Part shown: positions 44,243 to 53,579 of the stretch, one piece after another | Layout: each line of letters begins with the position of its first letter | How positions within the stretch are numbered: the first letter of the stretch is position 1 | From: Paraburkholderia fynbosensis | GTDB lineage: Bacteria; Pseudomonadota; Gammaproteobacteria; Burkholderiales; Burkholderiaceae | Direction: 5' to 3' | Length of the DNA stretch: 64,000 nucleotides | Assembly (NCBI RefSeq): GCF_902859935.1 | Contig: NZ_CADIKI010000023.1 | Location: 89,604 to 153,603 of the forward strand | The notes under the pieces: model-generated | Told to the model about the DNA's origin: nothing | The model's database searches: none | Seen by the model: only the letters and a program-made list of their open reading frames with translations | Translations under genes and position numbers: made by a program

Positions 44243-45219
44243 ACGGGCTGCGTTACTCGTATGCGGAGAATCGCGGAGCGGTGTTCGCGTTCGGCCTGTT
44301 CGTGCTGATGTTCGCAATCTATCTCTTCAACTTTCCATCGGCGTTGTCGGCCAACGTGTTTCAGACGGCCGCGAACAAAGCGGTACTGCTCGCGCTCGTC
44401 TCGATGGCACAGGCGCTCGTCGTGCTGACCGCCGGCATCGACCTGTCGATTGGCATGACGCTGGTGCTGACCAATTGCATTGGCTCGTGGATCGTCACGG
44501 GCGACTCGCTGCACAGCGCACTTGGCATTGCCGGTGTGCTCGCGGCGGGCGCGCTGTGCGGCATGCTGAACGGCGTCATCATCATTTTCGGCCGGCTGCA
44601 GCCCATCGTGACGACGATTGCGACGGGCGCCGTCTACTACGGACTGGCGCTGCTGCTGCGCCCGGTGCCCGGCGGATCGATCAACGAGGACCTCGCCGAC
44701 GCACTGACCGGCAAGGTCGCCGGCGGCCTGCCAGCGAGCTTGCTGATTCTGCTCGCCGCGATCGTGATCGTCTGGATTCCTTTCAAACGCTCGGCGGTTG
44801 GACGCGCGGCGTACGCGACCGGGTCGTCCGAAGCCGCGGCTTTCCTGTCCGGCATGCCGATCCGCCGCGCGAAGTTCGCGAGCTATACGCTGGCTGGCCT
44901 GCTCGCGGCAACAGGCGGCCTGTTTCTGACGTTTTTCACGGACACCGGCGAAGCGAGCCTCGGCAGCGCGAACTCCTACACTCTGTTTTCGATCGCTGCG
45001 GTAGTGATCGGGGGCGTGTCGCTGCTCGGCGGCAAGGGCAGCGCAATCGGCGCGATCTTCGGCGCATTCGCGTTCCGTTCCATCGGCGATCTGCTGTTCG
45101 TGTTCAACGTCGATGCGCTGTGGCAGCCGCTATTCCAGGGCGTGATTCTTCTGCTTGCTGTCGCGATCGGCGCGTGCGGGTTGTTCAGAGTGCGCAACCG
45201 TCTGGAGTGGTTTCAATGA
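44239..45219 (+). CDS. Sugar ABC transporter permease 1 (RbsC/BPD_transp_2 type)
   Basis: ATG 44239 overlaps the ATPase stop. The 326-residue inner-membrane protein has about nine helices and the family motif VVLTAGIDLSIGMTLVLTN after helix 3, then IIIFGRLQPIVTTIATGAVY and VIGGVSLLGGKGSAIGAIFGAF near the end. It overlaps the second permease start by four bases, so all four genes are translationally coupled. The two permeases are different proteins and should form a heterodimer, as in the Ytf importer. Confidence 0.92.
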   Translation: MNGLRYSYAENRGAVFAFGLFVLMFAIYLFNFPSALSANVFQTAANKAVLLALVSMAQALVVLTAGIDLSIGMTLVLTNCIGSWIVTGDSLHSALGIAGVLAAGALCGMLNGVIIIFGRLQPIVTTIATGAVYYGLALLLRPVPGGSINEDLADALTGKVAGGLPASLLILLAAIVIVWIPFKRSAVGRAAYATGSSEAAAFLSGMPIRRAKFASYTLAGLLAATGGLFLTFFTDTGEASLGSANSYTLFSIAAVVIGGVSLLGGKGSAIGAIFGAFAFRSIGDLLFVFNVDALWQPLFQGVILLLAVAIGACGLFRVRNRLEWFQ

Positions 45220-46202
45220 GCCACGCTTCCGTGACCAGCCGGACCAGGTTCGTGTCCAGGCTCACCCGCAGGATCGACAAGCCGATTGTGATCGCATTCG
45301 CGTGTATCGTCGCGCTGCTGCTCGTCGGCGGTATGTATTCGCGGAACTTCACGTCGCCGGAATACATCCTGCTGCAACTGAAGGTCGGCGCATTTCTCGG
45401 CATCATTGCGACCGGCCTGATGATGGTGATCCTGCTTGGCCACATCGACCTGTCGCTGCCGTGGACGATCACCGTCGGCGCGATGATGGCTTGCGCGGTC
45501 GGGGGGCACGGCGAACTCGGGCGCATACTCGCGATTCCGGTCGGGATCAGTTGCGGCGTGCTGATCGGCATCGTCAACGGCATCCTCGTCGCGCTGCTGC
45601 GCATCCCGTCGATGATCGCGACGCTCGCGACCAATGCGGTCGCGCAGGGCATCATGATTGTCTATACCGGCGGATCGTCGCCGCAGGATTCTGCGCCCCA
45701 GGTGATGCGATGGCTCGCGGCGGGCTGGCTTGTGCCGGGCGTTCCGAATGCCGTCGCGCTGTGGGTGGTGATCGGCGGCGCCACGATGTTCCTGCTGTCG
45801 CGCACGACCTTCGGCCGCACGCTATACGCGATCGGCACCACCGAGCGCGCGGCGTATCTTTCCGGGATCGATACGCGACTCGTCACAGTGACCGCGTTCG
45901 CCGTGTGCAGCGCGTTCGCGGCATTCGGCGGCGTGCTGCTCGCGGGCTATGCGTCGAAGGCGGCACAGTCGATGGGCGATGCTTACCTGTTGCCGGCGAT
46001 CGCGGCGGTCGTGCTCGGTGGCACGTCGATTCTGGGTGGACGGGGTTCGTACCTCGGCACGGTGGCCGGCGCGATCCTCATCACACTACTGCAATCGATC
46101 CTCTCGGTCGCGCAGATGCCGGAGGCGGGGCGTCAGATCATCTACGGCGTGGTGATCGCGGCGATGCTGCTGCTGTATGGGCGTAGCAAGCGGGAGGCGT
46201 AG
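45216..46202 (+). CDS. Sugar ABC transporter permease 2 (RbsC/BPD_transp_2 type)
   Basis: ATG 45216 overlaps the previous stop. The 328-residue membrane protein has the same topology and motifs as its partner: MMVILLGHIDLSLPWTITVG, LVALLRIPSMIATLATNAVA, and AVVLGGTSILGGRGSYLGTV. It is the last gene of the importer operon. An eroded integrase gene lies about 100 bases further on, so downstream catabolic genes that may once have belonged to the operon could have been lost. Confidence 0.92.
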   Translation: MSHASVTSRTRFVSRLTRRIDKPIVIAFACIVALLLVGGMYSRNFTSPEYILLQLKVGAFLGIIATGLMMVILLGHIDLSLPWTITVGAMMACAVGGHGELGRILAIPVGISCGVLIGIVNGILVALLRIPSMIATLATNAVAQGIMIVYTGGSSPQDSAPQVMRWLAAGWLVPGVPNAVALWVVIGGATMFLLSRTTFGRTLYAIGTTERAAYLSGIDTRLVTVTAFAVCSAFAAFGGVLLAGYASKAAQSMGDAYLLPAIAAVVLGGTSILGGRGSYLGTVAGAILITLLQSILSVAQMPEAGRQIIYGVVIAAMLLLYGRSKREA

Positions 46203-46304
46203 GTTGAGCCGCTGGGCCGCCAGCCGTCTGCAATCCGCCAATGGCCGATTCGGGTAAGTAGACCGAATGGAACCGGTGTGGCGGCAAAACAATGGCAGAC
46301 AATA

Positions 46305-46999
46305 TATCTCCCATCAACTCAAGGGGAGTCTGTCATGGGAAGATTCAAAACCAGGAGCCTTGGAACAAGGCCAAGCCGATCGGTCAGAAACCGCCGTTGA
46401 AGCCAAAAGACGTCCGGGCAAGCCGCATTCACCTGCAGAACGCGCATGCGGTTCGCGACCTTGCGTTATTCAATCTTGCGAATCGACAGTAAGCTGCGCG
46501 GTTGCGATATCGTCAACCTGCACGTCACGCGACGTGACTCACGGAAATCAGATACTACCGCGTGCGATGATAATGCAGAGCAAGACCGAACGGCCCGTGC
46601 AGTTTGAGGTCACGGAGCCAGCTCGCACTGCCGTTGCTGCATGGATTGAGAAAGCCAGGCTGAGGTCCGATCAGTACCTATTCGCGAGTCGGCTTTCTCG
46701 CTCGCCGCACATTTCGACGCGACAATAGGCCAGGATGGTTCACCAGTGGGTCGCTGCAATCGGATCTTGATCCGACCGCTTAGGGCACGCACACGAGGCG
46801 GCGGACGAAGGCCACCTTGATTTACAAGCGTACGAAGAACCTCAGAGCCGTTCAACTCCTGCTTGGTCACAGCAAATTGGAAAGCACCGTTCGATATCTC
46901 GGGATTGAGGTCGACGATGCCCTTGAGATATCTGAGCAAACCGAAATCTGGGATCGGGACGCGGCTGCGCTAAAGGACGCTGCAACCGGAGGATCAAAC
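46305..46999 (+). pseudogene. Broken tyrosine recombinase (phage-type integrase)
   Basis: Pieces in several frames give a small integrase: HAVRDLALFNLA, then RIDSKLRGCDIVNLHV, then VQFEVTEPARTAVAAWIEKA and RLRSDQYLFASRL, then THTRRRTKATLIYKRTKNLR and AVQLLLGHSKLESTVRYLGI. The last two contain the box II region with the active-site His/Arg and the tyrosine (VRYLG). At least two frameshifts and in-frame stops separate them, so the protein is dead. No att site could be identified. It lies between the sugar ABC operon and an antitoxin stub. Confidence 0.8.
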
Positions 47000-47122
47000 A
47001 TGCGCCTGGCAGACCACGTAAAGCCCATTAGCTACCTGAAAAGCGATGCAACGCAGATCGTCGTGACCGCCGGGCATGGTGGTTGCGCGACGTTCACTGC
47101 GCAGGCGCGGGCTGCGCCATAG
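47000..47122 (+). pseudogene. Phd/YefM-type antitoxin stub
   Basis: ATG 47000 with GGAGGA upstream opens MRLADHVKPISYLKSDATQI, the standard N-terminal DNA-binding segment of Phd/YefM antitoxins. The sequence then diverges (VVTAGHGGCATF...) and stops after 40 codons, so the toxin-neutralising part is gone, and no RelE/ParE toxin follows. The upstream integrase frame runs into it without a stop. Confidence 0.6.
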
Positions 47123-47144
47123 AGTCCGAAAGGCGGGAGGGGTT

Positions 47145-47519
47145 ATGCAGGCGATCGGAAAAACCCGATGGGCGATTGCGGAGGGCTATCTGCCGCAGTA
47201 CAGTACTGGCGATGGTCCCGACTTGACCAGCCACGAGGCGGCGTGCATTTTAAACGCCGGCGACGAAGACGCGCATATCGAGCTAACGATTCTGTTCAGG
47301 GATCGTGATCCGGCGGGTCCATACCATGTCACAGTCCCTGCGAGACGGACACTGCACATGCGGTTCAACGACTTGAGTGAACCGGAGCGTATTCCAACGG
47401 GCACGGAGTACGCCAGCGTATTTGAGTCGGACGTTCCCGTAGTCGTGCAGCACACGCGCCTTGATTCGCGCCAAGCCGAGCTGGCACTGCTGTCTACAAT
47501 TGCATTTGCTAGTGACTGA
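47145..47519 (+). CDS. Sensory-rhodopsin-transducer (ASRT) family protein
   Basis: ATG 47145 follows GGGAGGGG. The 124-residue protein matches the Anabaena sensory rhodopsin transducer family along its whole length: RWAIAEGYLPQY, SHEAACILNAGDEDAHIELT, RDRDPAGPYHVTVPARRTLH, RFNDLSEPERIP, VPVVVQHTRLDSRQAELALL. ASRT is a soluble tetrameric beta-sandwich protein that partners a retinal rhodopsin in Anabaena. No opsin or carotenoid-cleavage gene lies in the window, so here it may bind a carbohydrate or other small ligand, as proposed for related beta-sandwich proteins. The start and length agree with the family. Confidence 0.85.
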   Translation: MQAIGKTRWAIAEGYLPQYSTGDGPDLTSHEAACILNAGDEDAHIELTILFRDRDPAGPYHVTVPARRTLHMRFNDLSEPERIPTGTEYASVFESDVPVVVQHTRLDSRQAELALLSTIAFASD

Positions 47520-47581
47520 GGTGCGGGGCGCCGCCTTCTTTCTTAGGCCAATCGTGCCGTCGACCCTGGCGTGCCGCGCCT

Positions 47582-48199
47582 CTATCGGTCCATCGCAGAC
47601 GCGGCAATCAGATCGGCTAACCGGCCGAAAAGACGGCTCAACGTCGCCACTTGCGTAGCAGTATCTGCTGCACCAACGGCGGACGTCAGCGTCGCGAATC
47701 GCGTGGTTTTCTGCGCCGCATCTTGTCCTTCGATCAACGTCCACGACGCTTGCACCGTCATGACCTTATCGGCGTCAGTGCTGGCTTGGAGCACGGTCAC
47801 GACCAGCGAGCGGGTTCCGCCTGGCGCGGGAGAATCAGGAAGCACGAACGCGCCGGATGGCAATCGCTGAAGCAAGTCCTGCGCAAGCGAGCGGCGCATC
47901 AGGTCGGCAAGCGGCGCTCCCCAGCGTGAATCGTTATCGACGAGCAGGCGAGTACCGGACAGACCGACGACGACTTCCTGCCGGTCGAGTTCAGGAGGAA
48001 TATGCACGGCCGTCAGTTGCAACGGACGGATGTTGCCGGTCACCGTCGTTGCGGGTGCGACGGCATTCAGCGTGAAGTACTGAGTGGGCGGACTATGCGC
48101 GCAGCCTGTGACAAGCGTAACGGCCAGTGCGATTAAGGCCGCCGCCAGCAGTGCTCGCAATCGACAGCGGTAGTCAATTGCTCGCATGATGTTCTTCAT
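47582..48199 (-). CDS. pqiC: PqiC-type outer-membrane lipoprotein
   Basis: The 205-residue product has an N-terminal hydrophobic stretch with lipobox LVTGC (C33), so it is a lipoprotein. The remainder is the ABC_trans_aux/PqiC domain: QYFTLNAVAP, LQLTAVHIPPELDRQEVVV, SRWGAPLADLMRRSLAQDL. PqiC anchors the PqiB tunnel to the outer membrane. Its start overlaps the pqiB stop by four bases. Confidence 0.9.
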   Translation of the reverse strand: MKNIMRAIDYRCRLRALLAAALIALAVTLVTGCAHSPPTQYFTLNAVAPATTVTGNIRPLQLTAVHIPPELDRQEVVVGLSGTRLLVDNDSRWGAPLADLMRRSLAQDLLQRLPSGAFVLPDSPAPGGTRSLVVTVLQASTDADKVMTVQASWTLIEGQDAAQKTTRFATLTSAVGAADTATQVATLSRLFGRLADLIAASAMDR

Positions 48200-49491
48200 T
48201 TGGCGTTCCCCGGACGTCCTTGCACAAGTTCTTCCGGGTGTTCATCGAGATGATCGGCCAGTGCCCGGATAGATCTCGCGGTGTTGGTCAGTTCGCGCAG
48301 CGTATCGGGCAAGTCGTTCTGACTGCCGCCGCCTTGGCCGAGCGTGCGATTAGCGGCGCGCGCGGTGCTCTCCACTTCGCTGGCCGTTTCGCGCAATTGT
48401 GCAGCGAGTGCGCGAATCTGCGGAGAGACTTGCTGAAGCGTCTTGTCGGCTTGCGCGGCGGCTCCGTCGATATGCGAAATAGTGTCGCGGATCTTCGGCG
48501 ATGAAGCGAGCCGTCGAAGCTGCGACACCGTCTTGCGAACATCTTCGCCGGTCTCGTGAATCGGTAGACCGTTTATCTTCGCCATGATCTGATCGGTTTT
48601 CGAAATGATCCCGTCGACGCCCGCCGATGACGCAGCTGGAATGACCGTGGCGCCGTTCTCCGTCATCAGCGTGGCGCGCGGCGCATCCTGCACGAAGTCG
48701 AGCTTCACCTTGCGCGAGCCGACCAGTGGCGGATCTTGCGTCAACTGCGCGCGCAGACCTTCGGCCACGAGCCGCTCGAGCATTGTATCGACCAGCGTTT
48801 TCGCATCGCTGCTGGAACGGGGCGTTCCGTTTACGAAGCCAAGTTGTGAGGGATCGAGCGCGATTTCAGCCGGCGTCGTCAAGGAGCCGGTACGCGGATC
48901 GTAGTTGAGCGTCGTCTTGATGACGGTGCCGACCGGAAAGCCCAGCAGCTCGACAGGCGCGCCGGGTTCGAGCTCGCCCGCGGGGCCGCTGAGGTAGACG
49001 ACATAGCGAACCGTCGGTCGATGTTCCGGCGCCAGCGCAGGCGCGCGGTCGGTGCCGGCGAACTCCCTCGCGGGTTTGCCTGGTCCCGGTTCCATGACGA
49101 TCTGCGGACCCGAAATTAATCCCTTCAACGACGAAGGATCGCCAATGTCGGGCTTGGCTCCGTGCAGATAAAAACGCGTGCCGCTGCGCAGATACTGTTG
49201 TTCCGCGCGGTCGATCTTCAGTATCGCTTTAATGTGGCGTCCGTCCGGCGCGAGCGTCAATTCGGACACCGAGCCTATCTTGAGCCCGCGCATCGTGACA
49301 CTCGTATCGTCGGCTTTCATGCCGTAAGCGTTATCGAAAGTGACGGTGACTTTTTCGCCTCCTTGCACCAGCGCACGAATGCCGAGCCAGCCGGCCACCG
49401 CCAATGCCGCGATCGGCACCGACCAGATCCAGCCAGGCCAGGAAGTCCGCTTGACGTCCGCCTGCGTGCGTCGTGGAGGTCCGTCACTCAT
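48196..49491 (-). CDS. pqiB: PqiB-type MCE protein
   Basis: The 431-residue periplasmic protein has one N-terminal membrane helix (WIWSVPIAALAVAGWLGIRA) and successive MCE domains, seen as VTFDNAYGMKADDTSVTMRG, VVYLSGPAGELEPGAPVELL and the following lipid-channel repeat. A long helical C-terminal region (about 330-425) would form the needle. E. coli PqiB is a hexameric tunnel that spans the periplasm and moves lipids between membranes. It is shorter than E. coli PqiB (546 residues), so it may hold fewer MCE domains. It overlaps both neighbours pqiA and pqiC. Confidence 0.9.
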   Translation of the reverse strand: MSDGPPRRTQADVKRTSWPGWIWSVPIAALAVAGWLGIRALVQGGEKVTVTFDNAYGMKADDTSVTMRGLKIGSVSELTLAPDGRHIKAILKIDRAEQQYLRSGTRFYLHGAKPDIGDPSSLKGLISGPQIVMEPGPGKPAREFAGTDRAPALAPEHRPTVRYVVYLSGPAGELEPGAPVELLGFPVGTVIKTTLNYDPRTGSLTTPAEIALDPSQLGFVNGTPRSSSDAKTLVDTMLERLVAEGLRAQLTQDPPLVGSRKVKLDFVQDAPRATLMTENGATVIPAASSAGVDGIISKTDQIMAKINGLPIHETGEDVRKTVSQLRRLASSPKIRDTISHIDGAAAQADKTLQQVSPQIRALAAQLRETASEVESTARAANRTLGQGGGSQNDLPDTLRELTNTARSIRALADHLDEHPEELVQGRPGNAK

Positions 49492-50692
49492 GGCCGTCCT
49501 CCGGAAGCACGTCCCACATCAGGCGCGGATCGAAGCTGCGCGATGCCGCCATCGTCAGAAACACGACTAGTGCGAAGGCCGTGGCGCCCGGACCCGCGCG
49601 CGCCGATGCCACTCCATCGAGCTGGATCAGCGGCACGAACGCGACGATGGTGAATACGTCGACATTTGACCAACGGCCCAACTCATCGATCAACCGGTAG
49701 AGGTGGGACTTTGCGCGCAGATGCCTGCGCGAGCGGCGCCGTACTGAAGTGACGAACCATGCCATTCCAAAGATCTTTGCAAAGGGAATCGCGATACTCG
49801 TGCAGAAGATCAGAATGCCGAGCGGCCAGAGTCCCGCGGAGAAGAGCTGCCCGACCCCGTCCACGATTCGCACCGGCACATCGCGACCAAGTTGCGTCGA
49901 TATCGTCATTGGAAAGAGGTTGGCGGGAATCGCCAGCACGAGTGCGGCCAACGACAGCGCAGTCGCGCGGGCGATTGCGTCGGGCTTGCGCGCCTGCAGT
50001 TTAAGCCCGCATCGCGGACAGGGAAGTCCTTCGCAAGAGGTGGGCAACATCATGTCGCACGCGGAACAGGCGAGCGTCGACTCGTCAGCGACGGGCTGAT
50101 TTTCGGCGCCGATTGCGCGCCACACCGCGCGGCGATCGAGCGCCGCGCGCGTCAACATCGACAGGAAGCCAGCAGCGATAAAGCAATAACCGCCGGGCCC
50201 GACGGTGCTCGTCAGATTCTGCGTCACGCGCGAATAGCCGACGAAGCAGCCGACCAGAAACACGTCGGGCATGGTCCAGGGATCGAGCCACAATGCCCAT
50301 CGGTACATCGCACCGATGCCGCGAAACGTCTGGCCGAAGCGGATCGCGCCCAGCACGATGCACAGCGCGCCGAAGCGGATGAATGGCAGCGCGACGCCCG
50401 AGATGCCCAGCATTACAGCTAGCAGCACCCATCCTTCCTGCGTCAGCGACACAAGTCCCGATGCCAGTACGGACGAATGACCCGTGCCGAGTATGTGCAC
50501 CGTCATCAGCGGCGACAGGTTGGCGGGGAACAGTAGAACGAAGGTTGCAGTGGCGCACGCGAACGCGCCGTCGATGCTTCGCCCGCTGCGCCGCTCCAGG
50601 GGGCAACGGCAAACATGGCAATAAGCGGCCGCGCGCGCGGGTAGGGGAGGAATGTCCTCCAGCGCACCGCATTCCGGGCAGCCGATTGTCAA
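49484..50692 (-). CDS. pqiA: PqiA-type integral membrane protein
   Basis: The 402-residue protein has two homologous halves. Each begins with a zinc-ribbon-like CxxC pair (CPECG and CHVC at 5-32; CSAC and CPRCGLK near 212-232) followed by about four membrane helices. This is the standard PqiA/YebS duplication. PqiA is the inner-membrane partner of the PqiB lipid tunnel. It heads the pqiABC operon. In E. coli the operon responds to paraquat (SoxRS) and stationary phase, but no Sox box could be recognised here. Confidence 0.92.
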   Translation of the reverse strand: MTIGCPECGALEDIPPLPARAAAYCHVCRCPLERRSGRSIDGAFACATATFVLLFPANLSPLMTVHILGTGHSSVLASGLVSLTQEGWVLLAVMLGISGVALPFIRFGALCIVLGAIRFGQTFRGIGAMYRWALWLDPWTMPDVFLVGCFVGYSRVTQNLTSTVGPGGYCFIAAGFLSMLTRAALDRRAVWRAIGAENQPVADESTLACSACDMMLPTSCEGLPCPRCGLKLQARKPDAIARATALSLAALVLAIPANLFPMTISTQLGRDVPVRIVDGVGQLFSAGLWPLGILIFCTSIAIPFAKIFGMAWFVTSVRRRSRRHLRAKSHLYRLIDELGRWSNVDVFTIVAFVPLIQLDGVASARAGPGATAFALVVFLTMAASRSFDPRLMWDVLPEDGHE

Positions 50693-50952
50693 TTGATTGC
50701 TCCTCGCACTTTGCGGACCAGATGAAACGTCCGACGAACCCTGGAGGTTTAATTTGGGCTAACGCATTACGCATGCCACAGCCCGGCGATTTGCGGCGAA
50801 TCGATCCAGCTTTCTGTGGGGCATCGCACGAAACCTCGGAGGTATGGCGTCGCCTTGCATTCGCCCCACCAATTTGCAATGGGATTCAATCGAATCCGAT
50901 TGCCCGTCGTAATCGGCACCGACGCTTTGACAACCGATTGAGAGAGAGGCTG

Positions 50953-51672
50953 ATGGCCTACGGTACTTTTCCTGGCTGGCTCCACGGTCTTTCGATTGCA
51001 TGGCTTGTACTCGGCGCTCTCTGTGCCGTCGTGATCGTCGTCGATGAGTTCCGCCTGCCGCAGAAGATGTGGATCATGAACCTGGTGCGGCCGCTCACCG
51101 CGCTGTTCAGCACCGTCTTGTGGCTGGCTGCTTACCGCATGGGGCCGCAATGTGCCGCACGGCGAGCACGACAGCGGCCGATCCAGCAAGCCCGCTTTCC
51201 CGGTGATGGTGCTCAAAGGCTGCAGCCACTGCGGCGCGGGTTGCACGCTGGGCGACATCATTGCCGAATGGGCGGCCTTTATGTTTCCGGTCATCGCCGC
51301 GGGGTTGGCCTGGCACTCGCTCTTCGAGGAAAAGACCTTCGCGGTGGGGATTGCCGACTTTCCCGTTGTCTTTCTGCTTGGCGTTCTGTTCCAGGACTTC
51401 ACCATCAAGCCTATGCGCGGTCTTTCCGGTCGGACAAGGTGTAATCAGCGGCGCTGAAGGCCGGCATCGCCTCGATCAACGCGTGGCGGATCGGCATGTA
51501 CGGGCTGGTGACTATCATCCAGTTCATCTGGTTCGAGCCGATGTAGGGCGGCATTGCAGAAGTGGCGCCCGGGGTTCTGGTTTGCCGTGCCGCTCGCGAT
51601 GGTGGCGGATTCGCGACGAGCTACCCCGTCAACTAGTGGCTGATTGCCGCGGGCGTTAAGGAGCAGATGTGA
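50953..51672 (+). pseudogene. DUF4396 membrane protein, multiply frameshifted
   Basis: ATG 50953 with GAGAGAGG upstream starts MAYGTFPGWLHGLSIAWLVL, continuing to LWLAAYR. A shift near 51137 moves the frame to GRNVPHGEHD and PAFPVMVLKGCSHCGAGCTL, the DUF4396 hallmark cysteine loop. A second shift near 51430 leads to SINAWRIGMYGLVTIIQFIW. Two in-frame stops (PM-stop-GG and VN-stop-WL, both expected aromatic codons) then interrupt the last helix before TGA 51672. The original was a multi-helix membrane protein often encoded near cytochrome oxidase genes. Confidence 0.85.
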
Positions 51673-51989
51673 GGCGAGAGCTGGATGACGTGCCGCAGGT
51701 CCGCCAATTGCAGATCACCGTCAGATCGTTATTACAAGTCGTTTGAAAAAAGGCAATGCATGACATGGCATCCGGCTCTTCAGCCGACGCAGAGAAGTGA
51801 AGTTGGCCGGGCGTCTTTTGTCACTCGCCTGGGACCGCCTTTGGAATGACTTGCTAACGCGCGGAAGTTGAGGTGCTTCGCCATCGCAGCCGACGGACCC
51901 GCTTGCAATGTGCTTGCAGGTCTATTTCTATGAGTCTGCGAATGCGTGGCAAGCGATCACAGCCAACATCATGCGGTACTGATCCGTTG

Positions 51990-52226
51990 TCCTGTCAACG
52001 CGACGTTGCCGATCACGCTGCGGCAGCCGGTGTGCAGGCGCCGGATCTCACGCACGTCGGCTCGCGCAGGCTGCTCGCCGCGGGCACGCTCGTGAATACA
52101 CCGGAGAACCTGGTGGACTGGGTTCAGCATGTACAGGAGATTAAGCCGGGCACGCTCATGCCCGACATGAAACGGACGCCGGCTCAAGCGGACGATCCGT
52201 CCGCGTATCTCGCTACTCTCAGGTAA
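51990..52226 (+). pseudogene. C-terminal cytochrome c domain fragment (cytochrome oxidase subunit II-like)
   Basis: The frame reads AGVQAPDLTHVGSRRLLAAG, TLVNTPENLVDWVQHVQEI, KPGTLMPDM and DDPSAYLATLR. This is the cytochrome c domain that ends caa3-type oxidase subunit II. The CxxCH heme site and everything before it are missing or frameshifted. GTLMPDM retains the axial methionine. Confidence 0.75.
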
Positions 52227-52236
52227 GGAAAAGACG

Positions 52237-52644
52237 ATGTCGGCGACCGGTGATCGAAGCGTTGGGCAATCGGACGGCGTGGTGTTCGAGCAGTCGCCGG
52301 AATTCGGCAGGTTACCGAAAGGCTCGGCGGCGGAACTGCGGCTTCGCGCAATATGGGAAGGCGAGCGCGGCTGGCGTGGAGTTTTTTACGACCGTCGATC
52401 GCAGGACCGCCAAAAGGACGTGTTTGTGGCTACGCTTGCTCACGAACTCCGTAATCCGCTGGCGCCGATCCGCGCTGGTGCTCACGCGATGAAGCATTAT
52501 CAGGCCGCGCTTCCGGCGCAGATCCAGGGCAGCGACGCAGACATTTCCCGCTCGACTGAGGCCGCGTTTACGAAGCATCTGGCCAAGCCGGTGGATCCGG
52601 ACCAGCTCATCCAGACATTGCGCAATATCGGACGTTTCCGGTAA
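52237..52644 (+). pseudogene. Deletion remnant of a hybrid histidine kinase
   Basis: The open frame of 135 codons joins three unrelated-looking parts. Residues 1-40 are anonymous. Residues 55-90 are a HisKA phosphoacceptor segment (VFVATLAHELRNPLAPIRAG). The end is the last helix of a receiver domain (STEAAFTKHLAKPVDPDQLI). The HATPase domain and most of the receiver are absent, so an internal in-frame deletion of roughly a kilobase is likely. It could be translated but could not signal. Confidence 0.7.
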
Positions 52645-52792
52645 CCGGGAGACTGGCCTCCGCGAGCGCCGAGCCCGAGTTCGTATAAAACGCCGCTGCA
52701 TACTTGCAGATCGCGACCGCGACGTTCGATGTCAATGCGTAATAGACGGCGCGCGGTGTTTCTACGCGAGGATCTGATGAGCGGGCTTTCAT
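52645..52792 (-). pseudogene. N-terminal fragment of a CDF-family cation efflux protein
   Basis: On the minus strand from about 52792 the frame reads ETPRAVYYALTSNVAVAICK and AAAFYTNSGSALAEA. This is the first membrane helix and SGSxALAEA signature of cation diffusion facilitators. It then runs into unrelated sequence and stops, so only about 45 codons survive. Confidence 0.65.
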
Positions 52793-53408
52793 GGGATGGG
52801 TCCAGCGCGTAGACCGGCCGCGGCAATCCGGGCTGCGTCGAACCCGTTGCGGACTGCGGCAGTGTCGCGACCTGCGCCGGCGAAATCTTGTGACGTGGCT
52901 GAGTCACGACCTTGCGCTGTTTCCGCGTCGATCCTGGTGGGACGGGGTTCCTGTCCTGGGACGACTCCAGCGTGTTTTCTGGCGCGGCATGCTGCGTCGT
53001 TCGCGTGCGTCTTCTGCGCTTTGTACGGTATCCGACCGATTTGCAGCTGGCAAATCGGTTATCGGTCCAACATTCCGGTTGTCCGGGATCTCCGCGTGAC
53101 TCTTTCGATTGCCGTCGCGGGAAGGTGCCGGGCCGCCCGATGCGCCGTAGTCCTCCGCTTCAATCTCCCTGCGAAAATCGCACCTGCTATCGCCCATGGA
53201 CGCCATACGGACCGACATCCGGCGCGGCAGAAGCCTCCCTCCGCCCGCTGGGGCACATCACCGAGCCATGGGTATTGGCGCGGCACTGCCTTTGCCCGTG
53301 CCAATACCGCCACAGCCGCATTCCGCCCCAGGATCGATGCACACTGACGCGCGCTCGGTTCGATCGTCAAGGAGGAACCGGCCGGTCGCCACGCCGTGGC
53401 GATCCGTT
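52793..53408. other. Degenerate stretch
   Basis: No gene is supported. Frames on both strands are open because of base composition, but they lack ribosome sites and recognisable motifs. Confidence 0.4.
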
Positions 53409-53579
53409 TCAGGTCCGTTCTGGCGCTCGCGATTGAGGCGTCGAGTCGGCGCGTATCGCTTCGGCAAACCTCAGCAATGCAGCGACGGAGCCGGACACGC
53501 TGGTGTATTCCTGCCGTCCAATCCGTCCGTCCAGCAACACAGACAACCCCGCTTCTTCTGCAATTTTCAGCACGTCCAT
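53409..53579 (-). CDS. Small protein of unknown function, 56 residues
   Basis: ATG 53579 opens MDVLKIAEEAGLSVLLDGRI, with the middle VSGSVAALLRFAEAIRAD and TGA at 53409. The composition is regular and helical, and codon use is good in an otherwise decayed area, which suggests a real small gene. It may be a survivor of the region's decay. No family is recognised. Confidence 0.55.
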   Translation of the reverse strand: MDVLKIAEEAGLSVLLDGRIGRQEYTSVSGSVAALLRFAEAIRADSTPQSRAPERT

